Assembly (NCBI RefSeq): GCF_020176955.2
Contig: NZ_JAIUCZ020000001.1
Location: 124,001 to 188,000, forward strand
Direction of reading: 5' to 3'
DNA length: 64,000 bases
From: Nocardia sp. alder85J
GTDB taxonomy: Bacteria; Actinomycetota; Actinomycetes; Mycobacteriales; Mycobacteriaceae
In this document: positions 34,061 through 41,743 of the stretch, in pieces
Numbering within the stretch: the stretch's first letter is position 1
Layout of the letters: each line of letters opens with the position of its first letter
The notes under the pieces: model-generated
Told to the model about the DNA's origin: nothing
Seen by the model: the letters and a program-made list of their open reading frames with translations, nothing else
Database searches by the model: none
Position numbers and translations under genes: made by a program

Positions 34061-34852
34061 ATGGACGAGATCAGGTTCGACGCGGACACCGGCGTGTCGG
34101 ACGCCTATCGCAGCATCGGGGCCAAGGCGCCGTTCGTCTACGGGCTGACGAACTACATCGCCGCCAATCTGAACGCGAACGTGCTGCTGGCGGCCGGTGC
34201 GGGTCCGGCGATCGGAGCGGGCGCCGACTGGCCGAGCACCTTCCCGGCCGCCGCCGACGGCGTCTGGATCAACACCGCCGCCGTGATGAGCAACGACGGC
34301 GACACCCTGCGCACGGTCGCCGCGACCGCGCGGGCCGCCGGGACCCCGTGGGTGCTGGATCCGGTCGCGCACGGCGCCGGGGCCGGCGAATACGACGCGC
34401 TGGTGCGTTCGTTGCTGGAGCATCGCCCGGCGATCATCCGCGGCAACGCCAGCGAACTGATCGCCCTCGCCGGTGGCGACGCGGCCGGTAAAGGGGTCGA
34501 GACCACCGCGGATTCCGGGCAGGCGGTGGCCTTCATCGCCGAACTCGCCCGCCGCACCGGGGCCGTGGTCGCGGTCAGCGGTCCGGTCGACTACGTCTGC
34601 GACGGTGCGCGCACGGTGGCGATTCCCGGCGGTGACGTCCGGCTGACCAAGGTGACCGGCGCCGGATGCAGTCTCGGCGCGCTGAGCGCGGCCGCGGTGG
34701 CGGTGATCCCGGATCCGTTCCTGGCGGCGGTGACCGCGCACGCCGCGTTCGCGCGGGCCGCCGAGGCCGCCGCGCGGCGGCTGGGCCCCGACGGCGGCAG
34801 CGGCTCCTTCGCGGTCGCGCTCGTCGACGAGCTGTACGCACTGGCGAACTGA
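34061..34852 (+). CDS. thiM: Hydroxyethylthiazole kinase
   Basis: ThiM phosphorylates 4-methyl-5-(2-hydroxyethyl)thiazole so that it can be salvaged into thiamine. The 263-residue product has the family N-terminus GLTNYIAANLNANVLLAAGAGP, the DPVAHGAG segment and VTGAGCSLGAL, which forms the anion hole with the family Cys. The start at 34061 follows AGGAG. It ends 7 bp before a DszA-type monooxygenase, an unusual partner, so in this operon it may salvage the thiazole sulfur heterocycle as part of sulfur scavenging. Confidence 0.9.
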   Translation: MDEIRFDADTGVSDAYRSIGAKAPFVYGLTNYIAANLNANVLLAAGAGPAIGAGADWPSTFPAAADGVWINTAAVMSNDGDTLRTVAATARAAGTPWVLDPVAHGAGAGEYDALVRSLLEHRPAIIRGNASELIALAGGDAAGKGVETTADSGQAVAFIAELARRTGAVVAVSGPVDYVCDGARTVAIPGGDVRLTKVTGAGCSLGALSAAAVAVIPDPFLAAVTAHAAFARAAEAAARRLGPDGGSGSFAVALVDELYALAN

Positions 34853-34859
34853 GGAGATC

Positions 34860-36212
34860 ATGCATCTGGCAGCGTTCCTGAACGCCGGCCCGCAGGGCAC
34901 GGTGGGCTGGCGGCATCCGCAGGCGGCCGACGGCTTCCTCACCACCGCGCACTACGCGCACCTCGCGCGGGTGCTGGAGGCCGCCGGATTCGACCTGGCC
35001 TTCGTCCCGGATTCGCTGGCCGTGCCACGCAGCCTGGGTGATTCGTTCGATCCGGCGGTCCGGTGGGGGACGGGCACGCCGCGGCTGGATCCGATCCCGG
35101 TGGTGACCGTGATGGCGGCGGCCACCACCCATCTCGGCGTGGCGGCCACGGCGTCGACCGGCTACCAGCAGCCGTACGGCCTGGCCCGCACCTTCGCCAC
35201 TCTCGACCATCTCACCGGTGGCCGGGCGGGCTGGAACGTGGTCACCAGTTTCCAGGACGCGGAGGCGCAGAACTTCGGCGAGTCCGGGCTGCCCGCGCGC
35301 GGCGACCGCTACCGCCGGGCCGAGGAATTCCTCGAGGTCACCACCCGGTTGTGGGACAGCTGGTCCGACGACGCGCTGATCCGGGACAAGGACTCCGGCG
35401 TGTTCGGCCGCCCCGAGGAGGTCGAGGCGATCGACCATCACGGCGAATACTTCACCGTGGCCGGACCGCTCGGCGTGCCACGGCCGCCGCAGGGCTATCC
35501 GGTGATCATCCAGGCCGGCGCCTCCCCGGCGGGCCGGGATTTCGCCGCGCGCTGGGCGGACGTGGTGTTCTGTAGCCACGAATCCCTGGACTCCGCGGTC
35601 GATTTCTACCGCGACATCAAGGCCCGGGTGGCCGCACGCGGCCGCGATCCCCGGCACGTCAAGGTGCTGCCCGCGGCCACCACCGTGGTCGGCCGCGACC
35701 ACGCCGAGGCGGTCGCCGAGCACGAGGCGTTCGTGCGCCTGGTCACCCCCGAGGCCGGCCTGTCCCGGATGGCCTATCACGTGAACGTCGACCTCACCCG
35801 CTACGACCTGGACGGCCCGCTGCCGCCGCTGGAGGAGGTCGGCGTGGAGGGCCACTACCGGGAGATCGTCGAGTTCGCGCAGCGGGAACGCCTGACCATC
35901 CGCGAGATCGGCCGCTGGTACGGCGCCCGCACCGAGGGCGACATGGTCGGCTCGCCGGTCGAGATCGCCGACACCATGGAACGCTGGCTGGACGCCGGGG
36001 CCGCCGACGGTTTCATGATCCAGGCCACCCACGTCCCGGTCGCCTTCGAGAAGTTCGCCGCCGAGGTGGTGCCGGAACTGCGCCGCCGCGGCCTGGTGCC
36101 GACCGAGCGCACCGGCACGACGCTGCGTGAGCGACTGGGCATTCCGCGCCCCGAGCGCGGGGAGTGGCGGGCACGGGCCGCCTCCACCGCTGCCGCGACG
36201 GTGGCGCGGTGA
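34860..36212 (+). CDS. DszA/NtaA-family FMNH2-dependent monooxygenase
   Basis: This is a 450-residue luciferase-like monooxygenase of the NtaA/SnaA/DszA branch, which oxidatively opens C-S or C-N bonds with reduced flavin from a separate reductase. Signatures are HLGVAATASTGYQQPYGLARTFATLDHLTGGRAGWNVVTS, EAQNFGESG, ERYRRAEEF-like DRYRRAEEFLEV, and VIIQAGASPAG. DszA cleaves dibenzothiophene sulfone to a sulfinate and has almost the same length. RBS GAGGAG is at 34851. No flavin reductase lies within the window island. Confidence 0.9.
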   Translation: MHLAAFLNAGPQGTVGWRHPQAADGFLTTAHYAHLARVLEAAGFDLAFVPDSLAVPRSLGDSFDPAVRWGTGTPRLDPIPVVTVMAAATTHLGVAATASTGYQQPYGLARTFATLDHLTGGRAGWNVVTSFQDAEAQNFGESGLPARGDRYRRAEEFLEVTTRLWDSWSDDALIRDKDSGVFGRPEEVEAIDHHGEYFTVAGPLGVPRPPQGYPVIIQAGASPAGRDFAARWADVVFCSHESLDSAVDFYRDIKARVAARGRDPRHVKVLPAATTVVGRDHAEAVAEHEAFVRLVTPEAGLSRMAYHVNVDLTRYDLDGPLPPLEEVGVEGHYREIVEFAQRERLTIREIGRWYGARTEGDMVGSPVEIADTMERWLDAGAADGFMIQATHVPVAFEKFAAEVVPELRRRGLVPTERTGTTLRERLGIPRPERGEWRARAASTAAATVAR

Positions 36213-36323
36213 GCAGGCAGGCCGACGGTGGGACGGGATCGGGTCTCGCCGGTCGTGATGCGATGACCGACCGGGTCGGTGGTGGCGCGGTGATCGGTCG
36301 GGCCGACGGTGGCACGGGATCGG
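36201..36323 (+). repeat. 81-bp-spaced duplication spanning a gene end
   Basis: A 42-bp unit at 36201-36242 (GTGGCGCGGTGA... GGCCGACGGTGG) recurs at 36282-36323 with five differences. The first copy holds the stop codon of the DszA-type gene, so its 3' end was duplicated into the spacer before the sulfurtransferase gene. Confidence 0.65.
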
Positions 36324-36369
36324 CGATGCTGACAGCGATGTGCCGACCGGCACAGAAAGCGGTGATGTG

Positions 36370-37470
36370 GTGACGGATACGACGGGGGCCGGTGCGGCGA
36401 CCGGACCTATCGATGGTGGGGTGCCGACCGGTTCCGCGCTCGTGTCCGCCGACTGGTTGCGTCATCACGCGGCGGAGGTGGTGATCCTCGACGCGAGCAT
36501 CCGGCGCGGCACCGGGGATGAGCCGCCGTTCGCCGACGGCCGGGCCGATTTCGAGCAGGGGCACATCCCCGGGGCGCGGTTCGCGGACCTGTTCCGGCAA
36601 TTCTCCGACGGCACTTCGCCGTTCCCGTTCATGCGGCCGACTGCGGACCAGATCCGTTCCGTCACAGCAGAATCCGGCATCACCGACGAGTCCGTGGTGG
36701 TGGTCTACGACCGGCTGTCCGGAGCCTGGGCGGCGCGGGTGTGGTGGGTGCTGCGCTCCTACGGATTCGAGCGGACGTTCGTGCTCGACGGCGGGCTGAC
36801 GGCCTGGACCGACGCCGGTCTTCCGGTGGAAACCGGTGCGGCACAGCCGGTCTCGGTCACGGCCGGGGTCACGCCGCGCGACCGGCCCGGCTTTTTCACG
36901 GGATTGCCGGAGGTCCGGGCACTGTCGGAGCAGCCGGATCCGGCACGTCCGGTGGTGTGCGCCTTGCGCCTGCCCGACTATCTCGGCGATCCGGATCGTC
37001 CCGGCTCCGGGCACATTCCGGGCTCGATCAACCTGCCCTACCCGGACACCTTGGACGAGCACGGCCGGCACGATCCGGCGCGGACCCGCGATCTGGTTGC
37101 CGCACTGGGCCTGCCGGACGCGAGCACACCGGTGTTGTACTGCGGCGGCGGGATCAACGCGGCCGGGCTGGCGCTCGCGTTGCACGAGATCGGCCGCGGC
37201 GACGTCACGGTGTTCGACGGCTCCCTGTCCGAATGGCGTGCCGACCCAACCCTGCCCCTGCAAATCGGCGCGGCCGAGCTGAGCGGTGCGGCGGAGGTGA
37301 GCGGTGCGGCGGAGGTGAGCGGTGCGGCGGAGGTGAGTGGTGCGGCCGAGGTGAGCGGTGCGGCGGAGCTGAGCGGTGCGGCCGAGCCGGGTGGCGTGGC
37401 CGAGCCGGGCGGCGCGGCCGCGCCGCCGGGGCGTGATGGCTGCGCGCACCGGGAACCCCAGCGCTCGTGA
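36370..37470 (+). CDS. Two-domain sulfurtransferase (rhodanese/mercaptopyruvate type)
   Basis: This 366-residue enzyme moves sulfane sulfur from thiosulfate or 3-mercaptopyruvate to an acceptor. Domain 1 (about 20-150) contains FEQGHIPGARFADL and DRLSGAWAARVWW but lacks a catalytic Cys; domain 2 has GSGHIPGSINLPY and the active-site loop YCGGGINAAG with the catalytic Cys. After the folded part there is a 45-residue tail of six-residue repeats (AAEVSG). GTG at 36370 was chosen; GTG 36340 is also possible. Its 3' end overlaps the GntR gene. Confidence 0.88.
   Translation: MTDTTGAGAATGPIDGGVPTGSALVSADWLRHHAAEVVILDASIRRGTGDEPPFADGRADFEQGHIPGARFADLFRQFSDGTSPFPFMRPTADQIRSVTAESGITDESVVVVYDRLSGAWAARVWWVLRSYGFERTFVLDGGLTAWTDAGLPVETGAAQPVSVTAGVTPRDRPGFFTGLPEVRALSEQPDPARPVVCALRLPDYLGDPDRPGSGHIPGSINLPYPDTLDEHGRHDPARTRDLVAALGLPDASTPVLYCGGGINAAGLALALHEIGRGDVTVFDGSLSEWRADPTLPLQIGAAELSGAAEVSGAAEVSGAAEVSGAAEVSGAAELSGAAEPGGVAEPGGAAAPPGRDGCAHREPQRS
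37270..37413 (+). repeat. Eight-unit 18-bp minisatellite inside a CDS
   Basis: Units of 18 bp (GCGGCGGAGGTGAGCGGT) repeat eight times in register with codons at 37270-37413. Units 2 and 3 are identical; the others differ by one to several bases and the last two have drifted to GAGCCGGGCGGC. They encode the AAEVSG tail of the sulfurtransferase. Confidence 0.92.
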
Positions 37471-38080
37471 CACCGTGTACGAGACGGTGCGGCACCGGCT
37501 CACGGCCGGGGAGTACGGTCCGGGGACGGCGCTGGTGCCCGCCACCCTCAGCGCCGAGTTCCGGGTGTCGCGGACGCCGGTGCGCGAGGCGCTCGGGCTG
37601 TTGGAGCGGGAAGGGCTGTTGGTCGGCACCGCACGGGGATTCGTGCCGCGCATCCGCACGGAGGAGGAGGCGCTGGAGATCTTCGAGGCCCGCGCGATCC
37701 TGGAGTCGGGTGCGGCCGCCGCGGCCGCCGAGCGCCGCACCCATGCCGATCTGCTACGCCTGCAAGAGATCTCGGAGCGCGCCCGTGAGCAGACCGATCC
37801 CGCCGAGGTACGTCGCTACCTCAACGCCTGGCACGACGCGGTGCGCCGGGCCGCGCACAACGACACCCTCGGCGCTCTGTTGCACACCCTGGAGGCACAG
37901 GCGAAACTGGCCGCGCCCTGGCGTTCCGGCGACCACGGCCGGCCGTTGGCGGAGCGTCGCGACGAACACGACGCCGTCCTCGCCGCGATCACCGACCGCG
38001 ACGCCGACCGGGCCCGCCGGGCCATGCTCGAACACCTCGCCCGCGACCGGGATTTCCGGATCCGCCACGCCGCCCGGTGA
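37436..38080 (+). CDS. GntR-family regulator (FCD type)
   Basis: This is a 214-residue FadR-subfamily regulator. The winged HTH is at residues about 10-75 (YETVRHRLTAGEYGPG, LSAEFRVSRTPVREALGLLEREGLL); the C-terminal helical FCD domain follows (FEARAILESGAAAAAAER, DEHDAVLAAITDRDADRARRAMLEHL) and has His/Asp residues that often bind metal and an acid. The ATG at 37436 lies inside the sulfurtransferase tail, so the two are coupled. It probably responds to a sulfur-pathway metabolite. Confidence 0.9.
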   Translation: MAARTGNPSARDTVYETVRHRLTAGEYGPGTALVPATLSAEFRVSRTPVREALGLLEREGLLVGTARGFVPRIRTEEEALEIFEARAILESGAAAAAAERRTHADLLRLQEISERAREQTDPAEVRRYLNAWHDAVRRAAHNDTLGALLHTLEAQAKLAAPWRSGDHGRPLAERRDEHDAVLAAITDRDADRARRAMLEHLARDRDFRIRHAAR

Positions 38081-38144
38081 TCTCTCGGCCACCGCACAGG
38101 ACATCGCCACGTCCTCGTCACATCGGCCCACTACCGTAAGCGCC

Positions 38145-38894
38145 ATGGGCACCCCTCACCTGGTTCTGCTGCACGGGCAGCCGGGCAGCCGCGCGGACTG
38201 GGACGCGGTGGCCGACCGGCTGCCGGGCTCGCGGCCCGTCGTGGCGTGGGATCGGCCGGGCTACGGGGACAACCGATTGCCGGTGTCCGGCCTGGCCGGC
38301 AACGCGCGGTGGCTTGCGGACCGCTTGGCGCAGGCCGAGATCGACGACGCGATCCTGGTCGGGCACTCCTACGGGGGCGGTGTCGCGCTGGCAGCCGCCG
38401 CCGCGGCCCCCGACCGGGTGCGCGGCCTGGTGCTCATCGCCAGTATCGGACCGGGCTGCGTGAACCGCTGGGACGCACTGCTGGCCGCACCGGTCGCGGG
38501 CCCCGCGCTGGCGATGGCGGCATGGTCGGTGCTGCCCTGGGTGGCGCGGCAGGTCCAGGGCCACGCGGCGGCCCCGGCCCGCGAGTCCTTGCAGGCCCTG
38601 GCGGGCATCCGGCACGAGCACGGCCGGGTGTGGCGCAGCTTCCTCACCGAACAGCGCGAACTGCTGCACGGCCTGGACCACTGGCTGGACCGCGTCGCCG
38701 AACTGGGCCCACCGGTTTTGATCGTCGCCGACCCGGCCGATAAGGTCGTCCCGATCACCACCGCCCACGCGTTGCACGATCGGCTCCCGGGCTCACGGCT
38801 CGAACTGGTCGGGGCCGGTGGCCACCAGCTACCGCGACGGATACCGGGTGTCATTGCAGAGCAATTGGGTGAATTCGCCGACTCGCTGGGCTGA
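38145..38894 (+). CDS. Alpha/beta hydrolase
   Basis: This is a 249-residue soluble hydrolase. The nucleophile Ser is in VGHSYGGG, the acid in IVADPADKVVP and the His in GAGGHQLPRR. LLHGQPGSRADW supplies the oxyanion hole. It has the size and cap pattern of small esterases or C-C hydrolases. It ends 4 bp before the next membrane-protein gene, so they share a transcript. The substrate is not evident. Confidence 0.85.
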   Translation: MGTPHLVLLHGQPGSRADWDAVADRLPGSRPVVAWDRPGYGDNRLPVSGLAGNARWLADRLAQAEIDDAILVGHSYGGGVALAAAAAAPDRVRGLVLIASIGPGCVNRWDALLAAPVAGPALAMAAWSVLPWVARQVQGHAAAPARESLQALAGIRHEHGRVWRSFLTEQRELLHGLDHWLDRVAELGPPVLIVADPADKVVPITTAHALHDRLPGSRLELVGAGGHQLPRRIPGVIAEQLGEFADSLG

Positions 38895-38898
38895 TCGA

Positions 38899-39705
38899 AT
38901 GGCCGCCACCGCCCGCGAGCGGGTCCGCGCGTACCTGCGGTCCGAGCATCGGCCGGTCCCCGCGCGCATTCCGCTGGACCCCGAGCACGGGCTGGCCCGG
39001 CGGGTGGCCGACGAGGTGCGGTGGTCGTTCCACTCGCCGCGGTACTGGCTGGAGGGTGTCGCCGCGAATCTGGTGCTGTCGCTGCTGTATCTGCTGGTGT
39101 CGCCGTTGGCGCACCCGCATCGGCAGTTCGGCTGGGTGGTGCTGGTCGGCACCTATTTCGCCACGTTCATCCTGGCCGACGTCACCACCACCAACATCCT
39201 CGGCCTGGACGCGCCGCGAGTGCGGGCCGGGATGGCCGCGGGCATGCCGGTGCGCAGCATCCTGCTGACGAAGAATCTGGCCCTGCTGGTCATCGCGGGG
39301 CTGCCGCTGCTGGCCCTCACTGCCGTGCTGGCCCATTCGCTGCCGCCGACGCGGCTGCTCGCCACCCTGTTCACGGTGCTGCTGCCGCTGCTGTGCTGGC
39401 TCGGCATCGGCAACCTGATCTCGGTGCTGCTGGCCGTGGAGACCCGGCCGCTGATCCACCGCTGGCGGACCCGCCGCAGCCGCACCACCTGGCTCTGGGC
39501 CGGGCACCTGGCCCTCCCGTACGCGCTGTACTACCTGGTCGCCCCGATCGACGGCACCCAGCACGATCCCCTGCTGCGACTGCTGCCACACATCGACCGG
39601 AGTCTCCGCTTCGTCCTGAACGCCGGTGTGGGACTGAGCGTCTGGCTGCTCGGCACGCTGGCCGCCCTGCTGATCGTGCGTTATCGCGGCCTGCGCGCCT
39701 ACTGA
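38899..39705 (+). CDS. ABC-2-like membrane protein
   Basis: This is a 268-residue integral membrane protein with about six helices (NLVLSLLYLLVSPLA, WVVLVGTYFATFILADV, NLALLVIAGLPLLALTAVLA, LLATLFTVLLPLLCWLGIGNLISVLLA, and two near the C-terminus). NILGLDAPRVRAGMAAGMPVRSILLTKN resembles the cytosolic coupling segment of ABC-2 exporters. No ATPase lies next to it. It follows the hydrolase by 4 bp. The function is unknown. Confidence 0.7.
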   Translation: MAATARERVRAYLRSEHRPVPARIPLDPEHGLARRVADEVRWSFHSPRYWLEGVAANLVLSLLYLLVSPLAHPHRQFGWVVLVGTYFATFILADVTTTNILGLDAPRVRAGMAAGMPVRSILLTKNLALLVIAGLPLLALTAVLAHSLPPTRLLATLFTVLLPLLCWLGIGNLISVLLAVETRPLIHRWRTRRSRTTWLWAGHLALPYALYYLVAPIDGTQHDPLLRLLPHIDRSLRFVLNAGVGLSVWLLGTLAALLIVRYRGLRAY

Positions 39706-39712
39706 GCGCCGG

Positions 39713-40510
39713 TCAGGGCAGCGCGATCACCGGTCGCGGACCGGTTCGCCGCCGATTCGGCGGCAGCAGTACCACTTCCAGCGCGGTCGCGCAGGCTGTG
39801 GCCTGTTCGGCGAACCAGCCCAGCCGCTCGGCGGTGATGGTCTCCGGCGACGAGCGCAGCGCCAGCGCGAAGCGGGCGTGATCGCCGGCGTCCAGCACCG
39901 GGACCGCGACCGTCCGCACGCCCGAGGCGGATTCGCCGTCGTTGAGGGCATATCCGGCGGCCCGGACCCGGATCAGCTCCTCGCGCAACGCCTGCGGATC
40001 GGTGATGGTGCGGTCGGTCTGCGGGGTGAGCGGCGCGCCGACCTCCCGGTCCACCTCGTCGGACCAGGCCAGCAGCACCTTGCCCAGCGCCGTCGAGTGC
40101 AGCGGTCGGCGCAGCGCGCGGCCGTGGTCGTTGGCCAGCGAACCGCCGACCAGGATCACCGCGTGCGCGCCGACGCGCACGGCCAGGTCGGCGGTGACGC
40201 CGGTGCGCTGCGACAATGCCGCCAGTTCCGGTTCGGCGCGGTGCAGGCCGCGGCGGTGATAGGCGGCGCGGCCGAGTTCGGCCATGGTCGGTCCGAGCGC
40301 GTAGCGCGCGGTGTCGGGGTCCTGTTCCAGGAAGCCGGTCGCGGTCATCGCCCGCAGCAGGCGGTGGGTGGTCGACAGCGGCAGATCCGTGCGGCGGGCC
40401 AGATCCGAGGCGGACAGTTCCTGCGGGCTGTCGCCGAAGCAGTGCAGCAGCGCCAATGTCCGGTGCACGGCCTGTGCGCCGTCGCGGGTTTTCGTCGAAT
40501 CCTCGGCCAC
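39713..40510 (-). CDS. IclR-family regulator
   Basis: This is a 265-residue IclR regulator with the HTH at about residues 15-65 (ALLHCFGDSPQELSASDLARRTDLPLSTTHRLLRAM) and a GAF-like effector domain (LHSTALGKVLLAWSDE, GYALNDGESASGVRTVAVPVLD). The start is a GTG at 40510. It is divergent from the DszB-like/ABC operon, with two TTCCATAAT-type palindromes between them, so it probably controls that operon and itself. Confidence 0.9.
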   Translation of the reverse strand: MAEDSTKTRDGAQAVHRTLALLHCFGDSPQELSASDLARRTDLPLSTTHRLLRAMTATGFLEQDPDTARYALGPTMAELGRAAYHRRGLHRAEPELAALSQRTGVTADLAVRVGAHAVILVGGSLANDHGRALRRPLHSTALGKVLLAWSDEVDREVGAPLTPQTDRTITDPQALREELIRVRAAGYALNDGESASGVRTVAVPVLDAGDHARFALALRSSPETITAERLGWFAEQATACATALEVVLLPPNRRRTGPRPVIALP

Positions 40511-40520
40511 CGCTCGAGTC

Positions 40521-40586
40521 TTCCATAATGTGGAAGGTATTGATCTCCAAGTGCGACTTATAATCTCGCTGATTCCATAATATGGA
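40521..40586. promoter_or_regulatory. Two IclR-type palindromes
   Basis: TTCCA-TAATG-TGGAA occupies 40521-40535 and the perfect TCCATA-A-TATGGA occupies 40574-40586. They sit between the IclR gene (start 40510) and the DszB-like gene (start 40697), about 52 bp apart. TTCCATAnTATGGAA-like dyads are usual IclR operators, so a loop or joint occupancy is likely. The intervening bases are AT-rich for this genome. Confidence 0.75.
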
Positions 40587-40696
40587 CTACCCGGAGATCC
40601 TCGGGCAGCATTGGGCGCCGAGTGGTCCGTCTTCCGCGGATCCGCGAGCGAGCCGGGCTCGCCGCCGTCACCCGTTGCGCCTTCGGAGGTCCCGCG

Positions 40697-41743
40697 ATGT
40701 CCACGTCCGCCCCGCCGGAAACGCTCGACACGCTGTGGTTCACCCGGTGCCCGGTGCCGACGGCCACCGGGATCGCGGCCGACCGGGGCTGGCTGACAGC
40801 CGAATTCGCCGCCGACGGGCTCGCCGTCCGCTCGTTGCAGGACGGCGGGCCCGGGATCCGCCGCGACAGTCACTACACCCACTCGCTCACCGGCCTGTTC
40901 CGCGAGGGCGGCAACGTCCCCGCACTCTGGGCGCGCGCCGGCGGCGAGCCGACCCGGCTGATCGGCCTGACCTGGATCGAGGAGCGGCAGGCGATCCTGG
41001 TCCGCCGCGGCCACGACGTGGCCGACCCGGCGCAACTGGCTGGGCGGCGCATCGCGGTCCCGCGCCGCCGGATCGCCATCGACTTCTGGCGGGCCATGGC
41101 GCTGGCCGGATTCGCCGGTGTGCTGGCCGCGGCCGGGCGCACCCTCGCCGACGTGATCCGGGTCGACATCGATGCCGCGGCCGGCGCCGACCAGTGGGTG
41201 GCCGAACTCGAGGCGTTGCGCGACGGCCGCGTCGACGCGGTCTACGTCAAGGGCGCCCTCGCCGTCGAGGCCGCCGCCCGCTACGACGCGGTGACCGCGA
41301 TCGATCTGGATGCCTTCCCGGACAAGCACATCCGGATCAACAATGGCACTCCGCGCCCGGTCACCGTGCATCAGCGGCTGCTCGACGAACATCCGGAGAT
41401 CGTGACGCGATTCCTCGCGGTGCTGCTGGAGGCCGCCGACTGGGCCGCCGCCAACCCGGCCGACGTGCCGCGCATCCTGGCCGCCGAGACCGGCGCGGGC
41501 GCGGCCGGCGTCGCCGGGGCGTATGCCTGGACCGACCACGCCGACCTGCGCCTGGAACTGTCCGGGCAGCGCCTGGACCTGCTGGCCCGGCAGGAGCGCT
41601 TCCTGCGCGGCCACGGCTTCCTGGCCGCGCCGGTCGACGTCGCCGCCTGGTCCGACCCGCGACCGCTGGCCGCCGCCGCGGCACTCGTCTCGGCGCGCGC
41701 CGGCCGCCGATCCGTCCCCACCGAAGTTCGGAGTACCCGATGA
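40697..41743 (+). CDS. DszB-like sulfinate desulfinase
   Basis: This 348-residue protein has the periplasmic-binding fold but no signal peptide, as in 2'-hydroxybiphenyl-2-sulfinate desulfinase (DszB). The DszB catalytic residues Cys27, His60 and Arg70 have counterparts: Cys18 in TRCPVPT, His59 in SHYTHS and Arg69 in LFREGGNVP, with the same 10-residue His-Arg spacing. Later segments (LAGRRIAVP, DAVYVKGA, HQRLLDEHPEI) match too. It would release sulfite from an aryl or alkyl sulfinate. The RBS is GGAGG at 40685; the stop overlaps the SsuA-like gene (ATGA). Confidence 0.85.
   Translation: MSTSAPPETLDTLWFTRCPVPTATGIAADRGWLTAEFAADGLAVRSLQDGGPGIRRDSHYTHSLTGLFREGGNVPALWARAGGEPTRLIGLTWIEERQAILVRRGHDVADPAQLAGRRIAVPRRRIAIDFWRAMALAGFAGVLAAAGRTLADVIRVDIDAAAGADQWVAELEALRDGRVDAVYVKGALAVEAAARYDAVTAIDLDAFPDKHIRINNGTPRPVTVHQRLLDEHPEIVTRFLAVLLEAADWAAANPADVPRILAAETGAGAAGVAGAYAWTDHADLRLELSGQRLDLLARQERFLRGHGFLAAPVDVAAWSDPRPLAAAAALVSARAGRRSVPTEVRSTR

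Noticed and set aside
33788..34945. N-terminal extension of the kinase frame to 34945
   Set aside because: The added 380 residues are antisense to thiM and have no domain; the kinase starts at ATG 33787.
37270..37413. CRISPR array
   Set aside because: The 18-bp units are contiguous, in frame and without unique spacers.
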